Shown: in pieces, positions 21,401 to 32,026 of the stretch
Layout of the letters: every line of letters starts with the position of its first letter
Position numbering within the stretch: position 1 is the first letter of the stretch
Source of the DNA: Toxoplasma gondii ME49
Taxonomy: Eukaryota; Apicomplexa; Conoidasida; Eucoccidiorida; Sarcocystidae
DNA: 64,000 bases
NCBI RefSeq assembly: GCF_000006565.2
Contig: NC_031472.1
Coordinates: 1,420,227 to 1,484,226 of the forward strand
Direction: 5' to 3'
Translations under genes and position numbers: made by a program
Notes under the pieces: model-generated
Databases searched by the model: none
What the model saw: the letters and a program-made list of their open reading frames with translations, nothing else
What the model was told of the DNA's origin: nothing

Positions 21401-22222
21401 GATGGTCGAGAAAAACACAAGAGAGCGTGCATGCGGTGAACCGAGACCCACTGTTTTCCACGCTGCTTTTGCGTGCATGATCCGGTAATACGAAATGAGA
21501 GAAAGGCTGAGTCGTTCGTTGAGGCCTTGCTGGAATGGTACAGAGCCCGCACATTCGTTTCTTCAAAAAACGCTAAACTGTTGAAAAAGAGAGTCAAGGT
21601 CGACACTTCTATCTATATTAGAGTCAGTGCAAGATGCGACGTGACGTTGTTTCCCTGCTCTCAACTGAAATTGCTAAGTAGTGTGCACGCCGCTAGTTTC
21701 TTTCGTAGGTTTTCTAGAAGCTGGAAGGCGGAGTCGTTTGCTCTCAAGTGGCTTTGTAGGTGCTTTACCTTTGGTACCTTTAGAGCGAAAATAACAGCCA
21801 GGGTTGCTGCTTGCGCTCAATCTGGAACTGCCCTGCAAATGCTGTAGAAAAGAAAGTCTAGCCGTGTTCCAACGCGTCATTTGCTGTCGCGGTCGACAAT
21901 GCTGGTTCCATGGTTTCCATCTTGTGGCGCTAGTGGGGAAGTTATGTTCTAAACTGGGGAACAAGTTCCAGTTTTTATCACGAACCTCATCACTGGATCT
22001 GCGACTCTGTAGGCCATGCGTGACACAGACACAGCAAACGCTTCAGATTTTCTGTCGGAAGAAAGTCGCATTTCTGTATGATCTCTTCCTTTGCTTTGCG
22101 CGGCATTTCAATGAGGCACTGTCAGTGGAAAAGTTTTCTGAAATGATCTCTTCCTAAAACCCCGTTTATGGTACGATGGAGTGACGCCGTCAACTAATGG
22201 ACAGCAGTCCCGGGTGAAGCGC

Positions 22223-22747
22223 ATGCTTTCCCTTCTAATCGAAAACGTTTTAGCTCGTCCGCCGTATGCAGGGACGGTGGTGTTGGTGCCTTTCTGTCTC
22301 GCTGTGTTTGTGCTGTGTTGCTTCTTTTTGAAGAACCGTTTGCGGCTTGAGGCAGCCGGCATGACGGCTTTCAAGCTTTTGAGTAGTGCCTCCGGAGAGG
22401 CGCGTAGGAGAACTGCAATAAAAGGGAGGCATCTGGAGCTTCCTCGGCACTCCAGTGCCTCGGTCTGTTCAGTTGAAGTTGAGCACTCTGGAACAAGGAC
22501 TCCACGTTCTCTTTTCTTTTCGTGGTTGAGTGTTAAGTGCAGGAAGGACAGTGATCTGCGAAGCCTCGACATGCTTTTCTTCGGCTCCGCTTACGAGGCC
22601 TGCGGAGAGCGTCTTTTATGGGGAATCAGGAGTGGCGCAAAACGATACGAAGACGACAAGAATCTCTCGTGTAAATGCCCTAAGAAAAACGCCTTCGGTG
22701 AAAGAGCTGGTCAGTTCAGGGCTCTGTCAAGCGGGGTACTGGAGTAG
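22223..22747 (+). CDS. Candidate small single-pass membrane protein, 174 aa
   Basis: Uninterrupted ORF from ATG 22223 to a TAG at 22745-22747. Residues about 15-37 form one clear hydrophobic segment (YAGTVVLVPFCLAVFVLCCF) bounded by KNR, as in a signal anchor or type II membrane protein. The rest is basic and Ser-rich with several Cys. No domain recognised. No intron is needed, but a longer spliced gene cannot be excluded. Neighbours are gene-poor, and the region carries mitochondrial debris, so an accidental ORF is a real alternative. Confidence 0.35.
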   Translation: MLSLLIENVLARPPYAGTVVLVPFCLAVFVLCCFFLKNRLRLEAAGMTAFKLLSSASGEARRRTAIKGRHLELPRHSSASVCSVEVEHSGTRTPRSLFFSWLSVKCRKDSDLRSLDMLFFGSAYEACGERLLWGIRSGAKRYEDDKNLSCKCPKKNAFGERAGQFRALSSGVLE

Positions 22748-23157
22748 GTGCGTGGCTCGTTGCGCTGGCAAATTGGAAACGAACATGGCGAGTGATACAT
22801 TTACGCGCAAGACCGGTCGACGCTCGTGGATATGTGCTTTGAATACCTTGTTATGCAGAGCTGTTCCTCAAATTATCCTCAAATTATAGTGTTGATGAAT
22901 TCCCGAAGAGCATTCACCTAGAACAATAAAACATTGAGAAACCAGTCTTTCCAGATGTCGGCCGCTGCCGGGATATATCTCCAACAGCACGCGTCGAATG
23001 TACCGTCTGGATCGAGTGAAAAAGACCAACAGACTGCAGGCGCTGCAGTCTTCCGCCTCCGCCAGGCGAATTTCTGGCGTCTTCGAGCGAAAATGACCTG
23101 TTCAGAGAGTGTTCTGTTTCCTGATTGAAGAACGTTCGCGCTGCTCGACTCGCAACC
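22748..23157. other. Gap between genes, nothing recognised
   Basis: About 400 bp with no supported ORF, RNA gene or repeat. Confidence 0.5.
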
Positions 23158-25238
23158 TCAAGACCGTGTGCGAGGCAGAAGTCGGCACTGTTCTTCGACG
23201 AGGACGCACTCGCTCGCGGACGCGAGCTTTTCCTGCAAATCTTTCGCCGGGTCTCCAAACGCCATCAGCAGACGAACTGCGAGCGGTGAAACCTTTGGTG
23301 TCAGTCCAGCCCCGCTGCCACAGGAGCGTTCCTGCGCCGCATGGAGTGAATCTGCAAGGCTTCGCCGGTGAGTAGACGAACGCGGGCAACACTGAAGACG
23401 GGAGCAGAGAAACGTTCGGAGGCACCCGTCCACCGCGACTCGCGAGATCCCCGCCGACACTCGCAGGTCTGTAGAGCAGCGAGTGGCGTTGAGGAGCTGA
23501 CGGAAAAGGCCCCGGGCGTGGAAGACGAAACAGCATGCGCCCGCTTCAGTAAGAAGTTCACGCGGAAGCTCGAGGACGGAAGCGTCCCCGACAAACGCTG
23601 AGCCTTCCCTGGGAAGGACCTGTCGTCACAAACAGAGAGCTTGGCTGTCGCCCCTGTCCTCCCGTTGCGGAAGTGACGCAGCGAGCACCAAAGGCGGCGC
23701 TGCCACTGCGACAGCCATCGTCCAAATTCAGGGAATCAATCCTTGAACACTGGAGAAACTCCTCGCGCGTTTCGCTCGTCAGACAGCAAACTCGCGTTCT
23801 GTCTCTGCCGCATGCGCGCATGCAGGCAACTGTTTTATTTCGAGTGAAGAAGTGTGATGTGCTCGCAAAGCCGTCGCAAGCAGCAGAGTTGCGTTTGTGG
23901 GCTTCGCATGAAGAAAGCGAGGAAAACGGTTTTTATTGCAGACCCATAGTCGCGTCTGCGTGCATTCGTCTTGTAGTTCCGTGATGTTTCTCTCTTCCAC
24001 TTGCCTCCCGAAGAAAATCCAGCTCGCGGAAAGGTGAGTCGCCGGGGGGCGTTCACTGCTCGCGTCCGGCTCACGTCCTTGATTTGCTTGGGTCTTTTTT
24101 CTTCCTTCAGTCTTTTGCCGCAGTGATCGCATTTCGCTTCGGCGAGCCACCCTGTTTTTTTCCGCAGCCCTCGCGAAGGCGAAAACCTTCCTCAGCTGCT
24201 GTCCTTTCTCAGGAGCATGTGTGTCGATTCTCTCGCAGCATGCAACCTGTTCCACTCTTCAGAAAGTTGGTATCTGCTGTTTTTCAAGGCCGCTTCTGAA
24301 TTTCGTCTTCACCTCTTCTGTCCCTCGTCGCAACGTCGCCTTGCACGCTTCCGTCTTCTTCGAAACTCCTCGAGGTCCGCTGCTCTCCGAACTCGGCCCT
24401 GGCGATAAGTCGAGCGCTTCTGTCTTTTTCGGTCGATTTCTTTGTCGGCGACAGAGAAGATGCGCAGGCCGTCTGGACCAGGCTTCCGTCTGCGCGCCCT
24501 GTTGTCCTCCTCACGATTTCTGTCTGCTTCCCCCCTCCAACTTGCGTCTCAAGAGATTCCTTCGTCCAAGGTTTCTACCGAGCCCCGCTGTGCATGCACC
24601 GAAGGAACCTGAGCGTTTTCCGCTGCCGTGGAAACTTCGCCGCGGAACTCCGCCAAATCGACGTCTCCGCAGGGATCTGAGCATCCGCCTATAAGAGCAA
24701 CGCTTCGAGCCGCCAGGCTCGGCTCCCCGGCAAGAGCACCGCTGCGCGTAGGACTCTCCGGAGACGCAGAAAACGGTCTCTGCTGCGCAACTCCTTCTGG
24801 ATGAAATTCTTCTTCGTCTCACCTCTCCGTTCCTCGTGCGTCGCCGTATATTCGGGCAACGGCCGCAGGAGGCGTAACTGTGGCGGACTGAAATCTTCTT
24901 TCGTCTGGTCCATCGGTCGCCGCAGGACGGCCCGGTCGCGTCGCAGATACTCTGTCGACTTTGTCTGTTTCCTCACAATTCGGTTCAGAGGTCATTCCGG
25001 AACTCTGCGTCTTCAGTGCCGGCCGGATACGCAGGCTTCGGTGACGAAATCTGCGTCTGAGGGTGAATGTTTACGCGCCGCGACTTGAGGATCCGCGCCT
25101 CTGTCGCAGTCTGCCTGAGACTCGAAAGAGTCGTTTTCCGAGGCCTCAGGAACCTTCGCCGATCTCTCAGCGGCGGAGCGTCGCCGCGTCTGAGGGCATC
25201 GGAGTTCTCTCGCTCTCTTCGAAAGCGAGAAAGTCCAT
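23158..25238 (-). CDS. Unresolved minus-strand gene, probably basic (nucleolar-like) protein
   Basis: Several minus-strand stretches read like exons. An ATG at 25238 starts MDFLAFEESERTPMPSDAATLRR but hits a stop after 23 codons. 24.83-25.02 kb reads EETDKVDRVSATRPGRPAAT and ends at a good donor (GAGAG|GTGAGA). 24.32-24.51 kb reads DKEIDRKRQKRSTYRQGRVR and RRRRKRARRRCDEGQ with donor AAGAG|GTGAAG. 24.07-24.21 kb reads QLRKVFAFARAAEKNRVARR. 23.16-23.60 kb reads FVGDASVLELPRELLTEAGA to a stop at 23158. The peptides are mostly very basic. I could not connect the exons in phase and do not recognise a family, so the span is only an estimate. Head-to-head placement with the RRP45 gene supports a promoter between 25238 and 25518. 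Confidence 0.35.
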
Positions 25239-25517
25239 GTCACAGAGTCAACTCGCCCAGAGTGCATGTGCGACAAGGAAAGCAGCCTGAGGAAAGGAGA
25301 GGTCTGAAGCTGAAGAGGGCAGGGTGCCCACCTGAATCACAGAGTTTTGCCAAAGTCTCTCCCCTCCTCTGGTGTTTGTGGTTCCACGCTCCTCCTTCTC
25401 TTCCTCGAACTCGTTCACCGTCTTCTTCCCCTTCCGCGTCTGCTTCTGTTCGTCGAGTCCTTCTTGTGCCTGCGTCCGTTTGTTCTCGCCTGTTTCTTCT
25501 CACTTTTTGACTGAAAG
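25239..25517. promoter_or_regulatory. Short head-to-head intergenic region, likely bidirectional promoter
   Basis: About 280 bp between the RRP45 ATG (25518, plus) and the presumed start of the minus-strand gene near 25238. It is C/T-rich on the plus strand (25370-25510). An in-frame TGA two codons before the RRP45 ATG fixes that start. No specific factor site is claimed. Confidence 0.4.
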
Positions 25518-27115
25518 ATGTTGCCGTTCTGCGGCGTCAACGCCGAGACGCTGGTGCAAGCGCTCCAGAAGCAGAAGCTTCGAGTCGACGGTCGCGGCCC
25601 GGACCATTTCCGGCGTCTCCAGATTTCTTTTCGGCAGAGCAATGGCTACGTAAGATGTTGACGATCTGTGTGTCAACGGAGACCTCAGAGTTCTCTGGCG
25701 GTCCATCCTCGTCTGTTTCTTCGCTCCAGTGCCTGTGGCTGACGCGCGTCTGAAACGCCCTCGCGAAGGCACCTTCAGTCCTCCACAGGGTCTCCTGCAA
25801 AGCCGCGTCTCTCCAAGCACTCAAGAACGCGTCGACAGGCGAATGTGAAGGGGGAACTTCCGCGCCTGACTTGCCGACTGTCTCTGGAGAACTGCTCGCT
25901 GAAACCGGTGCAAAGAACTTGCGTCTTCTCATGCATGAAGTTGCCTTTTACAAAGAGTAACACTGTGGCGTTGTCCGGTGTTCAAAAAACGAGACTGGCT
26001 TAGCGAACGCGTCACTTCGTCCTTGGCATTTATCGCAGAAAGCTGTTTCTGTCTTTGTCTTTCGCTGTCGCGCCCCCACTTACGCGGTGCACCTCACGTT
26101 TTGCGTAGGCAGTTTCTTTGACTCCTTCCTTTGTCATGCCAGTGTCTCGGACTTTGTCTCCTTTCGTCCTTTTTCACCTCTTTCCTTTCGTTTCTCTCTC
26201 TCGGCCTCTGCACCTTCTTCCTCGGCCTTTCTTTCCTCTCCTCTTTTGCTGTGAAGCTGCTGCGCCGTCTGATGGTCCTCCTACCTTTCTCTTTTCCCCA
26301 CTGTTTTTCCACAGCTGGTCCTCTGCTTTTCTCCAGTTTTTTCGTTTTTTGCTCATGTTTCTCGCTTTTTCCCCTTCACTAGGTTTCTTCTGTTTTCCCC
26401 ATTCTCCCGCCATTCTTCTCTCTCCTTTTTCATTCTGATTGGAGGACGAGCACGGAAATTATTCTTTTCAATAGACGTTTCAGACTATTCAACAGATAAT
26501 TCAAATGAAAGTTCACTAGTACTCCCTAATATGATCTCTGTTGTATCCATGAAACGCCTGGATATTCCCCTGTCCATAGCATGAACTCGGCTTTTCGCGT
26601 TCGCTCACTCTTCCGCTCCACTCGGACTCTTCATCGTCTCCGTTCTTTTCTCCTTTTCGGCTTATAGGCGGAGATCGCGTTGGGTCACACCCGCTGCGTG
26701 TCTCAAGTAACTGCGCGCCCGTTTGCCTTGCTGCCGACGGACCGAGCGTCTGACGGGGAGTTGTCGTTCCGCGTTTCTCTGTCTCCGTCCATTCCTGCAA
26801 CTTCTGCAGAGCTGGCCGGACAAGTTGCGCTTGCTGCCTCGCTAGCTGCAGACAGCCGCAGACGCGGAGGCAAAAGTTCGGAACTCGAACGCGAGCTCGA
26901 ACGCATGCTTCGTCGCCTCCTCAAAGACAGTCGAGTCGTCGACACCGAGGCGCTCTGCATTCAAAGCGGAAAATGGGTGGGCAACTCGAGTTCAAGGCAA
27001 CACACTTTCACCACGCAGTGGCGACAGGCACATGCGACACAGCTCACTCGATATATATAAATATATATATATGTATATATGTATATATATGTGTGTGTAT
27101 ACGTGGGAATCTGAA

Positions 27116-27147
<32 letters not shown>

Positions 27148-30100
27148 TTATATCCCTGTGTATGTATGTGTACGGGTGTGTACAGTTGAGGTGTAACAAT
27201 GCATATGAGCGTTTTCGTTTGAGGGCATCTGGACGCAGCATGTGTTTGTCAGCGTTTGTTGTTTTTGTTGTTGTCTGATTGAACCTGTGTAAGACCTGGA
27301 ATTTCGTTGCATGCATTTGTTCCTGTCTGGCTGCCTTGTGTTCTCCAGGCTTGGCATGTCCTTGTGGCAGTGACGGTTCTAGAGGACGATGGAAATTTGC
27401 GGGATGCGGCTCTTCTGGCTGCACTCTGCGGACTCATGCACTTCAAAAAGGAAGTACGTCTTTTTCCTTTTTCTTTTTCCTCCTTTCTCGTCTCGTTTTT
27501 CACATCTTTCGTCTCTCCTGGTGCCCCCTTCCACGTTCTCTCTCCTAGTGTGTCGTTGCAAGTTGGGGATATGCTCTGAGGACCTTGACGAGTCTCTTCA
27601 GCGGCGTAGCATGTTTCAGTGTTTTCTCGTCTTCTTCGAGAACCGGCGAAACAGACAGAGCCGTCTCTCGTTTCCAGCGACGGCCTGTGACTGTCACCTC
27701 GAAGAGAACCGATGTAGATCCTCCTGTTTCGTGTATAATGCGTTTCCTTCCTTCGAGTATGCGGCGGCTCAAACCACTTGGTATTTGCGTCTCGCACGGA
27801 GACATTTGCTGCTTCCCAGGTCTTTTCCTGATGTGCAAGAGTCTTAACACTGTCGGATTCTGGACCGGTCGGAAATCGTTTCGCGCTGTCGTAGCCAAGT
27901 TCTAGTCAGTGAACATGGTTTCGAGAACTCTCAGGATGTCTGAGAGTCTATTCCGGGCAGCGCTTGTCTCTTCCCGGTGTGCTTTCAATCCAAATTCATC
28001 TTGAAACTTTGCAAAGGCCGTCGTTTTCCAAACATCCCAGGGGCCGTTCCCGGTGAGGTTGTGGTGCACAGGCGACCAAGCGACTTTACTTGTGAGTGAC
28101 GCGCGCCGCGCGCAGGTGTCGAAACGGCTGGAGGTTTCCCTCGGCAGGAACTTCAGATATCCTGTTCTCGTTTGGCAAACCAGTTGGAACCATATGCGAG
28201 AATGCTGGTTTCGTCCTTGCCAAGAAGTATTCATTCGGCGTGATAGGAGAACAGACCGCTGATGCAGTGGAGGCGCGTATCGGACTTCTGATCTACCAAG
28301 CAGCGAACTGTGCTTGGTCAGGTTTCATCTGCTTTCGGATTCTTGTTCCGCCACCGGCGATTCTGCGTCCTGCCTCGGACTCCCGTGGAGTTCTGTTTGA
28401 GAGAAGCGTACTCCCACCGCCAACAGCGTCAGTATTGCCTCAGAGAATACGCTTCACCCGTTCCTTGTCTCTGAGAGTGTCTCCTCCCTTCCAAAGTCGG
28501 CTTTCCTTGGCTCTGAGAATGTTTCTTTTGGCTCAGTTGTTGGTATTTGCAGGCAGTGACCGTCGACGGGGAGACAGCGGTGCTTCATGCTGCGGCAGAT
28601 CGCGAGCCGCTGCCTCTGTGCATCCACCACCTGCCCGTCCTCGTTTCGTTTGCTTTCTTGCCGCCTCGAACGTCGCTGCTCAACGTCAGTGCGCCGAAGA
28701 CCGAGGGGGAAGAAGAAGAAAATGTCTCCGGATCTTCTTTTCCGAGTGACCTGCGCAACGTCCACGATGACGACGACGACGTGGACTACGTCGTCGACCC
28801 GTCAGCTCTTGAGGAGGCAACTCTCCCAGGCAAGGTAAAAACGCCGTCGAATGGATGCCTTTGAGTTCTCTTTTAAAACTCTAAGGAGAGGTCACTCTCT
28901 GTGTTGGTGGAGATACGTTCGACGGAACGCTTCTGTAGCAAGTAGAACGTTGAAATTCGTTGTTGTAGAGGACAATCTGGCCCGAGAGGCGCTTGTCAGG
29001 TTCTCACCCAGTAGACTGATCGATCTGTGTGTTTGTCGACGCTCAAGCTCCCTGCGATTTCGGTCTCCACGGGTGTATTCCTTGCATGTCTTATACCCAG
29101 TTGATCTTTTCGATGAACGCTGTTTGTGTCGACACAAGCGTTCAACGTTGAAACGGTTCTTTCTGTTACCGCTTATCTCGCGTCTTCTAGGTTGTATTAT
29201 CTAAGTTTACGTAAGGTCCGTATCTCTCCTACTTCCATTTGAAAGGTTCCTAGCAACCCTGTAGGTCTCTTTTTTCAGGCAATTCCGTCTGTACAGCTGG
29301 TGATTTCACGGCTCTTCTCGTGCCTCCTCTTCTTTCCACGGGTGTCTCCCTCCTTTGTGTGCTTCCAAATGTCGATGTTGAAAACGCAGTCGAGGTGCAG
29401 TCGTCTCTTCAACGACGCCGTTAGGTGTACGGAGTCAGGGGGTGTACTTCCTCTGTGTGAAAAAAGATTTGCGCGCGGACACAGCCATGGCACTCAGGCG
29501 ACGTTTGATTCGATAAATTTAGTCCATTCAGAGCATTCAAGAGACAACACAACTTTGGAGGCACCTGTCACGCATACATAATTGATTTGTTCCCCAGCGG
29601 CGTCTAGTATGCCGGGAGTACACACACCCAGGCATCGCTGAGCGTCGCTTCCTGTCGTGTCTGAACGAGTTTTTTTCCAGGGCGTTTCGCGGCGTTGAAC
29701 GCAGTGTATTGGTGTCAATTGTTGCAGGTTCCTCGAAGATTCAGGGGAACTTCTTTTTTGATGTGGGCCGCAGAGAGAACGGTCTTGAATGTCCGGAAGT
29801 CCTTGTTCAACACAACCGACTGTAGCTTTGCAGATGGACATGACTTTTGTTTGAATTGCACCCGTTAGTCTCCGTAGAGCTGGATATAGCCAGTCTTTTT
29901 ACGTTGTGTGTAGGCTGTTGCCCTTCGGAGACTCCACCTCTCTTGTATCGATACTTGAATCACACGGGTATCAACGTGACTGAAATTTGTGTCACTGTCA
30001 ACTGTAGAGTGTGCAGATTCGTTTTTCAGATGCATGCGTATCGCGTGAGAGACTCTCCCCTTCGCGCTTGCATTTCGTCTATGCCTTTCTCTGTGTATCG

Positions 30101-32026
30101 CGAGTTTTGCAGGTGTCGATTGCCGTAGGGAAGCAGGGCGAGCTCTGTGGCATGTACAAAGTCGGAGGACCTGTTCTTCGGTTTTCTCACCTCATGAAAC
30201 TCACCAAGGTAGTGACCTTTGCCTGAAGGGAATTTTCTGTTGTCTGTGGTGCGAAAACTTAATTTGTTGCAAACGGAAAAGAGATGGCCAAAGTGAACTT
30301 CTCGATCGTTGTGCGACTCGCCTGCACTTCTAGCTTCGTGAACACTACGCTGGGTACCACTGCTCGTGCTGCCCTCAATACGAAGGTCATAGCAAGTTCA
30401 GAAGAACTTGGACAGCGCGAAGCTCGGCACAAGACAAAGAGATTTTATCTGAGCCTAAGAGTCGTCTTCGACAATCTGTCGTATGCAGAATGCACACGCA
30501 GGCTTTCTCTGTCGAGAAACGGAATATTTCCCTGCCAAATTCACGGTGGTGGTTCTCGCTCAGAAAGGGATCCTTGGGTGGAAAGATGAATCGCTTCTCG
30601 GCATGTCGACTTTCGTTTTCTGCAGCTCGCCGCAGCGAAGGCGAAAGAACTTTTGTCGATTGTTCAGGCGGCTATCCAGCAGGAGCGCGAGGGCCAGCAG
30701 CGGCGCCGCCGAACAAACGCGCGAAGCCGGTGAGGATTTCATGTTCACCCTTGAGACCGCAGTCGAGTTGCCTCCGCGTTCTTTGCCGCGCGCATGCAGG
30801 TGCATTCATGCAGGAACGATGTGCAGCCAACCGAGTAGCAGTTGAGTCAAATCCATGGCAGAACGGTGTAGGTTTTGTTTGTGGTTCTCGAGCTCCCCTC
30901 GACCCTACGAAGTCACGCTTCTGGACTCGCAGTGTACCTCACTAACTAGCTTTTTCACGGCGATGCTCTCAGTGCAAAAGAGAGCCGAGGGGATGCGGGA
31001 GAGTCCACGAGCTCTTTCGTAAGCCTTGCGACCCCCTGCTGACGGGTCTGGTGCTGTAGCTCCAAGAGACACCACAGACACAAACGAGAAGATGCAGGAG
31101 TGTAGCTGGAACCGTATTCAACTCGAAGAAACACAGACACTGTGGTTGGTCGAGTGCTGAAGAGGACTCGAGTTATTTTGAGGCGCAATCGACGCCACCC
31201 TGTCACTGGGCTGAACAAACAGTGTTGGACTGCGTAATCGAAACCGCCATGTGTGCCTCGCGAGGCATGCCGTGCGGAGGAGAGAAGCTCTTTTGGCTTC
31301 TTTCTCGGAAAATGTTTTTTACAACAAAGCAGAGTCAATCCAAATCTGTTGTGTTCATATACTGTGCCTAAACATTGGTCCTGGAAGACTTGCATCACGA
31401 GTTGCTGCATCCATTTCAAAGTTTCTGTCCTGCCTGTCGCTCAGGTACGACGAGCCGTCTGTTCTCCTGACTCTGCCGGAGAAACACACGCTGCCGCTTC
31501 CGTCAACAGGCCTGACGGTACCGAGTGCTCCGGTCCTTCCGACCCAACCGTGTTTTTCTGCTTCTTCTCCCGAAACAGAGTCGCCGACATGGCCTGTCGC
31601 TACGCTGGACGACTCGCGAAAGTCTTCTGAATCCAGTTCTGCGTTGCCACCTTCGCCACCGCGCCTGTGTCGGAGCTCCGAGCCGCGAGAGGAGGGCCGC
31701 GCTCACGGAGAACGAGTTTTTCACGGCGGAGGAAATCGACGAAGTATGGAACAGAGAGAAACAAACAATTCCATTCAGAACAGCGGAGCGGAGCGGAGCA
31801 GTCCGGCGAGGCTGACCTTCCCGTTCACGCAGCAGTTTCTGAAGGGGCGCCTGCGACGGAGGATCCCGACAAACCGGTGCAGCAACGCGAGTTGGGAGTC
31901 AACTCACGATTCCAGATGGGTTTGAATGGAGAACTCGGGGATCCCGGAGAGGAAGACCTCGATCTGTCGAGTGCGATTTCATCTTCGTTCGCCTCCAAGG
32001 TGAAAAAACTGCGGAAGTCGCCGTGA
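25518..32026 (+). CDS. RRP45: Exosome complex RNase-PH-like subunit RRP45 (EXOSC9/PM-Scl75)
   Basis: Exons 25518-25649, 26668-26976, 27349-27453, 28553-28834, 30113-30208, 30626-30729 and from 31445 all join in phase. Family landmarks appear in order: LRVDGRGPDHFRRLQISF (22-39), a long insert in the first RNase PH fold, VVDTEALCIQSGKW, LEDDGNLRDAALLAALCGLM, EPLPLCIHHLPVLVSFAFL, DP-ALEEA then VSIAVGKQGELCGMYKVGG, and a C-terminal helix KAKELLSIVQAAIQQE. RRP45 is one of six RNase-PH-like subunits forming the non-catalytic ring of the RNA exosome (nuclear and cytoplasmic 3'-5' RNA decay and rRNA processing). A poly-Asp/Glu loop (EGEEEENV..DDDDDVDY) interrupts the second half. The tail is uncertain: the frame entering exon 7 stops at 31925, while a neighbouring frame ends GEEDLDLSSAISSSFASKVK.. 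at 32026 and looks more protein-like, so one more intron is likely. Confidence 0.88.
27048..27156. repeat. TA / GTATATAT microsatellite in RRP45 intron 2
   Basis: Two long AT-dinucleotide runs separated by a GTGTGTGTATACGTGG segment, starting about 70 bp after the donor of exon 2. Confidence 0.9.
27915..28200 (+). pseudogene. Degraded mitochondrial cob (cytochrome b) 5' fragment in RRP45 intron 3 (NUMT)
   Basis: Plus-strand translation from ATG 27915 reads MVSRTLRMSESLFRAALV, then S-S-RCAFNPNSS, a stop codon, and NF. This follows the coccidian cytochrome b N-terminus (SRTL--SLFRAHLVFYRCALNLNSSYNFGF, from memory) closely. Weaker matches run on to about 28200. A second copy lies at 45135. The frame is broken, so it is a nuclear insertion and not a gene. 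It sits inside the 1.1-kb intron between exons 3 and 4 of RRP45, same strand. Confidence 0.65.

Larger units (their letters stand above)
19496..22222. other. Upstream and intergenic region with mitochondrial remnants
   Basis: 19.5-20.3 kb is purine-rich and should contain the promoter and 5' leader of the minus-strand 855-aa gene. From 20.7 kb the base composition becomes more A+T-rich, and two related cox1-like remnants are described separately. No ORF here shows splice-supported continuity or a family motif. A 206-codon plus ORF at 20103-20723 was judged unsupported. Confidence 0.5.

Noticed and set aside
28096..28749. Plus-strand ORF of 217 codons in RRP45 intron 3
   Set aside because: Overlaps the cob remnant and runs through the true exon 4 in the wrong frame.
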